This document shows, one piece after another, positions 26,701-39,100 of a DNA stretch of 64,000 bases; position 1 is the first letter of the stretch, and each line of letters starts with the position of its first letter. The notes under the pieces are model-generated. The model saw only the letters and a list, made by a program, of their open reading frames with translations. It did no database searches and was not told the DNA's origin. The stretch covers positions 1,716,001 to 1,780,000 of the forward strand of contig JAOTOL010001560.1 of assembly GCA_034440575.1 (NCBI GenBank), given 5' to 3'. A program made the translations under genes and the position numbers. The DNA comes from Imbricaverruca yamaguchii. Its lineage: Eukaryota > Arthropoda > Thecostraca > Neoverrucidae.

Positions 26701-29700
26701 ATACTTCGAAGGTGATCCTGAGTTCATGCGCTAGTGAGCTAGCGCATCTACGTACCGTTCCCTTTTGCGCCGGTCGAGAGCACGTCGAGCACTTAGGGCA
26801 CATTGTCGATGTCGTACCCGACATTTTTGACGGCGGTTTAGCTTCTTCCCCCATCTTGAGCTTGTCCCTCAGAATTCCGTGAAAGAATGCCAGACAATCG
26901 CATTGAGAACCCTTGATCACCCCCGCCCCCAACATCGCACAAGGCCTACCAGGAAAAGCCAAACCCCCTTTCCTATTCTTGCTGTGGTACTTATCCTGAT
27001 CAAAACAAAACGAAAAGCAGCGAATAGCATCTGCTCTTTAACTTACATCACTTAGTCGAAGCGCCCTTCAACTCAAATAACTAACTTACATCACTGACAT
27101 GGTGACCCAGTTATCATTGTAAACACAGCATTACGACTGGTGGTGGGTGACTACTGTCGTGTTAAGCTGTTGTGTCTTACTGGCCTGCAGGCATTACAGG
27201 AGCGCTTAGGCTAGGGTGTTGTGTCTTACTGGGCCTTCATACACCACATATTTTGAGCTGGAGTGCTGCGTCACACTAGGCCATCAGGTATCATGGTTCT
27301 TAGGCTAAGGTGTTGCGTCTTACTGGGCCTGCAGGCATCACAGCTCTTAGGCTAGGACGTTGCGTCTTACTGGGCCTTCATACGTCACAGCTTTTGGGCT
27401 GGGGTGTCGCGACGTACTGGGCCTGCAGGCGTCACAGTTCTCGAGGACGTGTCGAATCTTGGTGGTCTCAGCACGCTGCTGGGTCATCTCCGCCCTGAGT
27501 TCTTTGATGGACTCGATCAGTTCGGCCAGGGTCCTGATGAGACGCCCGTCGCGGTCGTCGTAGTCGTTGACGGACTGGTCACCTGATGTTTAAATTGGAG
27601 GTCAGCAGAGGTCACCTGATGCCAAGGTTTGTTCAGCAGAGGTTATCATATGTTCAGGTCAGATGTCAGTTAAGTTCACCTCATGTTCAAGTCAGGTGAG
27701 ATAAGGTCTCCTGCTGTGCAGGTCTGAAGTCAGCTGTGGTCACCTGATGTGCATTTCAGGGGTCAGCTGAGGTCACCTGATGTTCGTGTCAGAGGTCAGT
27801 TGAATTCACGGTAACAGTCGCAGCGGAACAGGTGCGGTGCGTAAGCAGTGTCGACAGGCCACAAGACATGATACGCTGCATTCGAGAACAAGGGCATGCT
27901 GCAGTTGAGTCATGTGAGAGAGCCGCGTCTCTGTACCACCTTATGTGCCATGCCGTGCGCTCCCCAGATCAGAGCTTCAGCTGCTTAGCAGCGATGGCGT
28001 TGTGGACGCGCCGCGTGCTTGCAGGCAGGTTTCCATGAGAGGTGTTGCAGTAGGTAATTGCAATATGTGTAGGGCAACCGTGACTCGGCAACCCAGTTCC
28101 GGAACTCAAACGTGCACTCCCTTCCAGCCAGTGAATGCAGGCGAATTGACGTACGAGCTGGTCGCTACTAGCTAGCACCACCCAAGTGGAAAATACCGGC
28201 ACAATTCGGCCTCTTTCGGGGGGCTCCGGAGGCCCGCCCCTTAGACCCACACATGCGGCCCTGTCGGGCACCTTTTGGAGCCGTCCAGTGATGTCTATAT
28301 GGTGCGAGCGTGCACCTGGGTCGCTGCCAGTGCCGGTGACTCACTGGCATAAACTGGCGGCTGTGCCCTTTGGAACTGTAGCAACTGAGTTGTTGAAGCG
28401 TTCTAGTTTGCTTCACCCGAAGTCAGCCGTATCATCTTAATTTTGCTTCTGACCAGTATTCGTCCCAATAAATTTTCTGACGCGTGCTTACTCTTCGCTG
28501 CCACAGAGAGGCTTGCGACGATTTTCCCGCCGGCTGGCAAATCCAACAGCATTCCACGGCGCAAAGCTTTACATTACAGTCTACATTTCAGGTTCCTGTT
28601 TTCCCACTCGGAGCCAGGTCCGCACTACTCACTTTGATGCTCACTAACCTTCATCACATCATGTCTTCTCAACTACCGTCAATTGCGTTCAAAGAGAAAG
28701 GCTTGTGACGACATTCTCCCGCAACGACAGCTGACGATCGATTTCGTTTTGCACTCGGCAGTTACCGTCCGTCCCCGCAGTCTGTGGTTACCGTCCGTCA
28801 CCGCACTCGGCGGCTACCGTCCGTCACGCAGTCGATGATTACCCTCCGTCCCTGCAGCTCGATGGCTACCGCCCATCCACGCAGCTCGGTGGTTACCGTC
28901 CGTCCCCGCAGTCAGTGGTTACCCCCCGTCCCTGCAGCTCGATGGTTACCGTCCGTCCCCGCAATCGGTGGTTTCCGTCCGTCCTCGCATCTCGGGGGTA
29001 TCGCGGCTGAGTATTCTTCTTCTTTATCGCGGCTGTAACCCGGGATTTGCTTCGGGAGGGATGACGGCTCTTTATTTCTGCTTTTGGTAACGCGACTTGG
29101 TGAATGTTTCACATTCGAAGTAACCTTATTTCTGCATACATGGTTGAAGGCGCGTGATTGTACAAACACAGAAGACAATTATTCTCCCGTGACTGATGTG
29201 CACGACGCATCGACTATGCTTCGCTTTTGACACTTGGTTCTCCCGTCCAGGACTCATATACGCGCCTTATACTGGCATAGTCGAACAGATAGGCATGCTG
29301 CATGTAATCTGTATCACGTGCACCTACTGTAAGATATAAAAGTAATTGCTACTCAGCTTAAAGCCGCTGTGGTGCATGCCATATTGTGATCTGCAGCCTC
29401 ATTTCTTATCAAATGATGTCTGAGATGACTGCTTAAAAATATATAAAATGTCATTCTATCGCCAGGATTTGTTCAGTGGCAGTCAGGATCGACCCAAGTG
29501 GAGCAGACAAACAAATAAACACAGAAACCCCGTCGCTCGTAGAGCGTAGCAAGAAAACGAAATACTTTTGTAGTTGCTTGGCGTGACGGCTAAACGACCA
29601 ACTAAATCCAGAGCTAGTCACAAGACGAAAATATCGACAAAAGGAAACAACGCAATGGACATGCAAAGTGATTGGGTAGAATGAATTGCATTCCACCACA

Positions 29701-32700
29701 TCAAATCGATTGATGCCAGTGATTCTTTTAAGTGGCGCAAGCAGCTCAACCACTGAAGCAGCAGCATAACCACTGTGGTCACAAGAAAGTGGCAGGAGAG
29801 CTCCGCAACACTGTACGTTAAAAATATACAGCGACCACCTGCCAGCGCAGTGTGGCTTCCCCAACGCAGCACTTCGAGGGCCCCTTTCAAGAAAGCCGAG
29901 CGAGCCGAGAGCGAGCTCACTCGACTTGCCTGATCGACCACTCTGACCCACGCGACGCGTCGCACGTAGACCATCAGCCGGTCACGTAGACCATCAACCG
30001 TCAGCCGTCAGCCGTCAGCCGTCAGCCGTCAGCCGTCAGCCGTCAGCCGGCAGCTGTCAGCCGTCAGCCACCAGCCGGCAGCCGGCAGCTGTCAGCCGTC
30101 AGCCGTCAGCAGTCAGCCCTCAGCTGTCAGCCAGACAGCCATCAGCCGTCAGCCGTCACCTGTCAGCCGTCAGTCGTCGACCGTCAGTTGTTAGCCTCTG
30201 CCGCCAGCCGTGAACCGCTAACCATCCGCCGTGAACCGTCAGTCGTCATTCTTCAGCCGTCAGCTTCGATCACCAGCCGTCAACCTCCGCCATTAGCCAC
30301 CAACCGTCAGCCGTCAGCCTTCAGCCGTCAGTCATCAGGCGCAAACCGCCAGCCTCAGCTATCAGTCATCACCCGTCAGTCTTGTCAGCCGCCAGTCGTC
30401 AGCCGTCGGCCGGTCCAGACACACTGCTCACCTCTGCCGTCCGCTTTGATGAGATTCAGGGGCTGGGTGAATTGGGGGCAGTTGTGGCCCGGGTAGCGCG
30501 AGCGGCAGCGCGTGCGACGGCGTGGTCGGACCTTGTCGCCGTCACCTGGCCACACAGTGCGGTGTCATCGCACCGCCAGCCGACCCGACCGTGACCCGGC
30601 CGTGACCTGGCCATCACCTGTTGGGACCCTGAGCCGTCCGCAGCGCCGGAAAGCCGACAGAAGTCACGAGAGCACTCGCCGTTGCGGGCGTAGGAGCAAA
30701 GCGGTGCAAAATTTCCGACACGAGAAATGATCGTACGAGTGTGGTTTGCACTTTGAAATTAGCATGAACAGCAGCGCGTTTTGCCGCCGCATCTCCAGCG
30801 ACATCCTGGCTTTCTGGCGAGCGGATCGGCTCCAAGAACAGAGCGATGTGCCGTAAGCCCCTCGTTCGATGCATCCCACCTGTTTGCGGTGCAGGGCATT
30901 CGCACATGGCGCCACGAGCTCGACGTTCAGATCCCCGCATAAGCCAAACATGTGGGCAGTCGCCGCAGACAGACATGTATGCACGTCTGGTGTCATTCAC
31001 CTGTGTCATCCACCATTGGCAGGCGGGCGTGTGGGCTTCTGGAGGGTGCTGGTGGCGGTGGTGGTGAACCAAGCGCTGTTTGCCCCACGAGCTGGGCTTA
31101 GGCAGAGACTCCATGGTAACTGACGGCATGCGAGCTCTGATTTGGTCGGGGCTCATGCTCATCTTCAGGCAACTTCCATGGGTCGAAACCAAATCGAAGT
31201 AGAAGGGTGAACTAGACATAATTTGACATGTCATTCCAAAAAAGCAAGCACGATACATAGTGATTCCCCAAGAAGTGGTTGCTTGGTATTAAGATTACAA
31301 AGGTACCACAAAGCCGTATAGGACGGATTTTATGGTCGACTTCACTATTTTTTAATGAGATGCCCGACAGTGCCTGAGCTGCTTCACCACGTAAATGTCC
31401 GGACCCGATCCCAGCTCGGGATCGGGATACGCTATCCGGGCCGGACCTCGCTGACGACGGGCGACCAACTGTGGTGCCAGGACCACGCCCCAGCAGCATC
31501 AGAAGCGCAGCATCACCCATCACCACCAGCACCCCCAGGACAGACCCGGGGCGAGGCGAGGGTGGCTGGCTGTCGAGAGGACCCGGCCGCAGGTACACTC
31601 TCCGCCAGACAAGACATCACAGTCGCAGAGCTTGTACACGTGGCACAGTGGGAGCAAGAACGTTCGGCCCCTCACGCAGGCGACGTGCAGCCCGAGCACG
31701 TGGCAACGTGCAGCCTGAGCACGTGGCAACGTGCAGCCTGAGCACGTGGCAACGTGCAGCACTTGCATACACCGCGTGTCGTGTGCACCCGCGAAGCGCC
31801 ATTTCTTCTCAACACGGACAGAACAGCCTTCAAGTCGTGGTCGGACCAAATCGTCGTTAGCCGAAGTGCTCACAGAATAGTATCGATGGTTCTTGGTATA
31901 TTGTCGTCAACATTAGCGTTAGCAACATTCCAATCCACGGAATAACGCGAGGGGGAAGTTGGAACTGAAAACCGCTGGAAGGCTGCTCAGTCCGAAGAGC
32001 CCGCCCCGAAGGTTCACACCTTCCCTCGAAGGTCCACGCCTTCGTTCGCTGAGCGGCATGCACTGACAGAAACAGAAGGCACAGCGGACTGGAGACCGCG
32101 GCCGGGCCGCCGCACGACGCCCGCCTGAAGTGACGTCACTTGTGACGTCACACTTACCGCGCCAGAGCGCATCGCGCGGCTGGCTGGTGCGTGAGCTGAA
32201 GGCCTGTGTGGACTGCAGGGTGTTGCCTGCACAGCCGTGCTTGTGCAGCACGCCGCTCAGCGAGGTGCTGCTGTACACCAGGGCGTGCATGCGCCGCTCG
32301 CGCATCTGGGGAGGTCAGGTCACAGTTAGCTGGTCAGTGTCGGATGGAAGCCGCACCCGGCCGCATCTGATCTGGAAGCCGCGCTGGCTGTCCTCGGCGA
32401 CGACCGATCACTGGCTGGCTCAGCTTCAAGATGTTGCAATGCAAACCTTTTGACCGGTCCAGCATGACCTTAGGCCATGGTCACATTTGTCACTACTAAA
32501 ATGTTTTTCCGGCTGTGTTTGTTTCATAATAGGTCGATGTTGTTCCCCGTGATACATTTTCCTTGAATGGGGCAAGAACCGCTGCCGCTACCAACTTCAA
32601 ACACGGGGTACATGATCAAACTGCAGATCATGTACCTCTCAGACCAGAAGACGTAGCTTTGGCTAAAGCTTCATTCATTATAGATCCGGCAAAGCTGCAA

Positions 32701-33056
32701 CCCACACTCCAGCTGTACATATATGGTAGTGATCACTTCTCGTACATCCCCTGCTAATTTGCCTGTGTCAGAGCTGGATTTTACTGCAATTGTATTTCCA
32801 GGTGATGAGCAAAAGGTGGACAAGATGCATGCTCGAAAGTATATGCACCTTGTCCACCTTTGACAAGGTGAAGAGTCTACAGTGTAGAGCCAGGGCGAAT
32901 TTGCCCCTCCTCTCTCCTACTCCAGATATTTCAAACAGCTCATATAATTATGAAGAGGTGATTTCGTTGATTGGAGCAGTACTACGAAGTAAACAGTGAT
33001 GAAGAGTGATGAGAAGCAGCCCTGTGCTCACTACATCATACATACATACACACATG

Positions 33057-33142
<86 letters not shown>

Positions 33143-36100
33143 CATCATATACATGTGGGAGTGTGTGTTTGTGCGCGTATCGTCAGATTGAACAGTCCAT
33201 CACATTTCGAGATACTTGACCTCCACCTGAACGGTGACCTTTAATTCTGGACGTGCCACTGTGTCAGAATAAGACGCCAGTTACCACGTCAATGATACTG
33301 TAGCACGAAATCGCATTTTATCCGCGACCAGATTCCGAAATCCACAGCAGTGGCCAGACACGCCCCGAAATCGAACTGATTGATCTGACGTGGAAATGCA
33401 AACAGACGAGGAAGAAAAAATTGTTTCGGCTACTGCTGAGAGCCCGGGGATGTAACTGCTGTGTGCCGTTTACCGCTTCTCTCCATCCAGTTTGGAACAA
33501 AAATTAGTTCAAGTCAAACTGACACCCGGCACTGCGGTGTGAAGGGAACTTCACAGCACTGCGAGGGTTACAGGGAAGAAAACGTTTTTTTTCGCCACAA
33601 ATGAACGCGTAGGGATCCAGTCTAGTATGCTAAGTGGTACGACACGACTGCACAACGAAATGCTGTAACGAAATGCTGCACGAAAGTAATACCCGGAAGA
33701 GGATTAAGTGGAATGCAGGTGGTGATGATAGCTTGATCGGTTTCCAAGTAATATGTGTTATAGAGAATATCAGTGCAGTCTAGTAGAGTTAGATTGTGGA
33801 GTTAGTAGTTAGTTTCAGTTAGTAGTATTAGCATTTCAACAGCTTTGTCCCTCTCAGGCCATGGACCCCTGTGCGGATTGAGCCTAATCCGTCAACCAAG
33901 GGGTCCTGTGTGACGGTCCGAGGTCATCTCCGGCATCTAGGTTGACCTCCCGTGTCTCGGTGGCCACTTTTAACAACGCAGGGTGTTTTCCGTCAAGCTG
34001 GAGGTTCATTTTCAAATGCTTGAGCCCCTCCAGTCAGGGGTCCTTTCTTCAGCTTCGGTCCGCCGTTAGCCCAGGAACACTTCATTTTGGCTCGGGACCA
34101 CCCCCGTTAGTCCGGGGCCCTTCCAACGATCCGGAACCCCTCTGTCTACCCAGCAGCCCTTCACGTTGACCCAGCACAGGGCTATCAACATCTGCGCGTG
34201 GACGCTCTCACTTGACTCCGGCCCTCCTCAACGGCCCAGGACCATTTCCTTCAGTCCTGAATCTCTTTCGTCAGCCCAGAGGTCCTTCATGTCGGCCCAG
34301 GGGGCCCTTGCGCCTTCTCATCGAGGGGTGCTTGCGGGACCTTCAAGGTGATCGCCTCGAGGGCCCCCTAAAGGGAGTGCTACCCCTTCGCCCCCTTGGC
34401 TACACCACTAGCGTGTACACGTGCACCCAGGTCCGAGCGGAAACTCTGCGACCCGAAATGACGCACGAGAGCGAAATGTAGGCACGCGAGGCTGCCGCAT
34501 GTGGTGAGATTAGGAGTGCTGGTCTTGCGGCGTGGTACGGATCCGAAGCACAACTGCGAAGAGGGTAGGTCGCTGGGTGTACTGCGCATCAACATGCTCA
34601 GGTGGGTGGGTGGCGTGCGGTGGCGTGGCTGTTAGGCTATGGATTGCGGATACTTGCGGGTGGCAGTATGGTTGTCAGGCTGTGAGTCAGCCTGTGGCAC
34701 GGTAATTAGTGCTCCTCACTGTAAATACTTGCGGATGGCAGTATGGATGTCAGGCTGTCGGTCAGGCTGTGGCATGACAATTGGTGCTCCTCACTCTGTA
34801 ACTGCTTGTCTACTGCGCCAGTGCCACAGCACCTTTCACAGTTTGCGATGTGGCACACTCCATTCGCGACAGCCGATGAAAATTTCTGATCAAACCTCGC
34901 CAGAAAAAGACACCGATGTGAAACGTTGCACCAAGAAGCTAATTTTAAAATGTTCCAAAACACCATTTGCATCCTCCTTTCGATCGCAATCAGTTCTGTG
35001 CGACAAGTAGTAGTCATACGAAAAAGCGCAGACTCTGCCGTCATCCACGACGATTCTGCTCGTCGCTATCGCAAGAGATGCCATATGGGCACATTCATAT
35101 CACACTTCTTTCTTTCTCCCAGCTCTCTCCGGCTAGATCCATCTCTCTCTCTCCCCTTCCCTCTCATTCAATCTCTCTCCTAGCTTTCTCCATGTTCTCT
35201 CTCTCCCTCTCCCCTCTTCCTCTATTCCTATGGACATCCAGCAGGTGGTTCGCACCACATCTGGCCATCTGCGACAGGCGGGCTGGCCGGTAGCGCCACT
35301 CATCACACCTGACCATCAGCGACAGGCGGGCTGGCCGGTGGCGCCACTCATCACACCTGACCATCTGCGACAGGCGGGCTGGCCGGTGGCGCCACTCATA
35401 CCACACCTGACCATCAGCGACAGGCGGGCTGGCCGCTATCGCCACTCATCACACCTGACCATCAGCGACAGGTGGGCTGGCCGGTGGCGCCACTCATCAC
35501 ACCTGACCATCAGCGACAGGCGGGCTGGCCGCTATCGCCACTCATCACACCTGACCATCAGCGACAGGTGGGCTGGCCGCTATCGCCACTCATCACACCT
35601 GACCATCAGCGACAGGCGGGCTGGCCGGTGGCGCCACTCATCACACCTGACCATCAGCGACAGGCGGGCTGGCCGCTATCGCCACTCATCACACCTGACC
35701 ATCAGCGACAGGCGGGCTGGCCGCTATCGCCACTCATCACACCTGACCATCTGCGACAGGCGGGCTGGCCGCTATCGCCACTCATCACACCTGACCATCA
35801 GCGACAGGCGGGCTGGCCGGTGGCGCCACTCATCACACCTGACCATCAGCGACAGGCGGGCTGGCCGCTATCGCCACTCATCACACCTGACCATCAGCGA
35901 CAGGCGGGCTGGCCGGTGGCGCCACTCATCCCACACCTGACCATCAGCGACAGGTGGGCTGGCCGGTGGCGCCACTCATCACACCTGACCATCAGCGACA
36001 GGCGGGCTGGCCGGTGGCGCCACTCATCACACCTGACCATCAGCGACAGGCGGGCTGGCCGGTGGCGCCACTCACCACACCTGACCATCAGCGACAGGCG

Positions 36101-39100
36101 GGCTGGCCGGTGGCGCCACTCATACACCACCTGACCATCAGCGACAGGTGGGTTGGCCGGTGGCGCCACTCATCACACCTGACCATCTGCGACAGGCGGG
36201 CTGGCCGGTGGCGCTACTCATCACACCTGACCATCAGCGACAGGCGGGCTGGCCGCTATCGCCACTCATCACACCTGACCATCAGCGACAGGCGGGCTGG
36301 CCGGTGGCGCCACTCATCACACCTGACCATCAGCGACAGGCGGGCTGGCCGCTATCGCCACTCATCACACCTGACCATCAGCGACAGGCGGGCTGGCCGG
36401 TGGCGCCACTCATACCCCACACCTGACCATCAGCGACAGGTGGGCTGGCCGGTGGCGCCACTCATCACACCTGACCATCAGCGACAGGCGGGCTGGCCGC
36501 TATCGCCACTCATCACACCTGACCATCTGCGACAGGCGGGCTGGCCGGTGGCGCCACTCATCCACACCTTACCATCAGCGACAGGCGGGCTGCCCGGTGG
36601 CGCCACTCACCACACCTGACCATCAGCGACAGGCGGGCTGGCCGGTGGCGCCACTCATACACCACCTGACCATCAGCGACAGGCGGGCTGGCCGGTGGCG
36701 CCACTCATCACACCTGACCATCAGCGACAGGCGGGCTGGCCGGTGGCGCCACTCATCACACCTGACCATCAGCGACAGGCGGGCTGGCCGCTATCGCCAC
36801 TCATCACACCTGACCATCAGCGACAGGCGGGCTGGCCGGTGGCGCCACTCATACCCACACCTGACCATCAGCGACAGGCGGGCTGGCCGGTGGCGCCACT
36901 CATCCCACCTGACCATCAGCGACAGGCGGGCTGGCCGGTGGCGCCACTCATCACACCTGACCATCAGCGACAGGCGGGCTGGCCGCTATCGCCACTCATC
37001 ACACCTGACCATCAGCGACAGGCGGGCTGGCCGGTGGCGCCACTCATCACACCTGACCATCAGCGACAGGCGGGCTGGCCGCTATCGCCACTCATCACAC
37101 CTGACCATCAGCGACAGGCGGGCTGGCCGGTGCCGCCACTCATCACACCTGACCATCAGCGACAGGCGGGCTGGCCGCTATCGCCACTCATCACACCTGA
37201 CCATCAGCGACAGGCGGGCTGGCCGGTGGCGCCACTCATCACACCTGACCATCAGCGACAGGCGGGCTGGCCGGTATCGCCACTCATCACACCTGACCAT
37301 CAGCGACAGGCGGGCTGGCCGGTGGCGCCACTCATCACACCTGACCATCAGCGACAGGCGGGCTGGCCGGTGGCGCCACTCATCACACCTGACCATCAGC
37401 GACAGGCGGGCTGGCCGGTGGCGCCACTCATCACACCTGACCATCAGCGACAGGCGGGCTGGCCGGTGGCGCCACTCATCACACCTGACCATCAGCGACA
37501 GGCGGGCTGGCCGCTATCGCCACTCATCACACCTGACCATCAGCGACAGGCGGGCTGGCCGCTATCGCCACTCATCACACCTGACCATCAGCGACAGGCG
37601 GGCTGGCCGGTGGCGCCACTCATCACACCTGACCATCAGCGACAGGCGGGCTGGCCGGTGCCGTCACTCATACCCCACACCTGACCATCAGCGACAGGCG
37701 GGCTGGCCGGTGGCGCCACTCATCACACCTGACCATCAGCGACAGGCGGGCTGGCCGGTGGCGCCACTCATACCCCACACCTGACCATCAGCGACAGGCG
37801 GGCTGGCCGGTGGCGCCACTCATCACACCTGACCATCAGCGACAGGCGGGCTGGCCGGTGCCGTCACTCATACCCCACACCTGACCATCAGCGACAGGCG
37901 GGCTGGCCGGTGGCGCCACTCATCACACCTGACCATCAGCGACAGGCGGGCTGGCCGGTGGCGCCACTCATACCCCACACCTGACCATCAGCGACAGGCG
38001 GGCTGGCCGCTATCGCCACTCATCACACCTGACCATCAGCGACAGGTGGGCTGGCCGGTGGCGCCACTCATCACACCTGACCATCAGCGACAGGCGGGCT
38101 GGCCGCTATCGCCACTCATCACACCTGACCATCAGCGACAGGCGGGCTGGCCGGTGGCGCCACTCATCACACCTGACCATCAGCGACAGGCGGGCTGGCC
38201 GCTATCGCCACTCATCACACCTGACCATCAGCGACAGGCGGGCTGGCCGGTGGCGCCACTCATACACACCTGACCATCAGCGACAGGCGGGCTGGCCGGT
38301 GGCGCCACTCATCACACCTGACCATCAGCGACAGGCGGGCTGGCCGCTATCGCCACTCATCACACCTGACCATCAGCGACAGGCGGGCTGGCCGGCGGCG
38401 CCACTCATCACACCTGACCATCTGCGACAGGCGGGCTGGCCGGTGGCGCCACCCATACCCCACACCTGACCATCTGCGACAGGTGGGCTGGCCGTCGCCA
38501 CTCATCACACCTGACCATCTGCGACAGGCGGGCTGGCCGGTGGCGCCACTCATCACACCTGACCATCAGCGACAGGCGGGCTGGCCGGTGGCGCCACTCA
38601 TCACACCTGACCATCAGCGACAGGCGGGCTGGCCGCTATCGCCACTCATCACACCTGACCATCAGCGACAGGCGGGCTGGCCGGTGGCGCCACTCATCAC
38701 ACCTGACCATCAGCGACAGGCGGGCTGGCCGGTGGCGCCACTCATCACACCTGACCATCTGCGACAGGCGGGCTGGCCGCTATCGCCACTCATCACACCT
38801 GACCATCAGCGACAGGCGGGCTGGCCGGTGGCGCCACTCATACCACACCTGACCATCAGCGACAGGTGGGCTGGCCGGTGCGCCACTCATACCCACACCT
38901 GACCATCAGCGACAGGTGGGCTGGCCGGTGGCGCCACTCATCACACCTGACCATCAGCGACAGGCGGGCTGGCCGGTGGCGCCACTCATCACACCTGACC
39001 ATCAGCGACAGGCGGGCTGGCCGGTGGCGCCACTCATCACACCTGACCATCAGCGACAGGCGGGCTGGCTGGTGGCGCCACTCATCACACCTGACCATCA

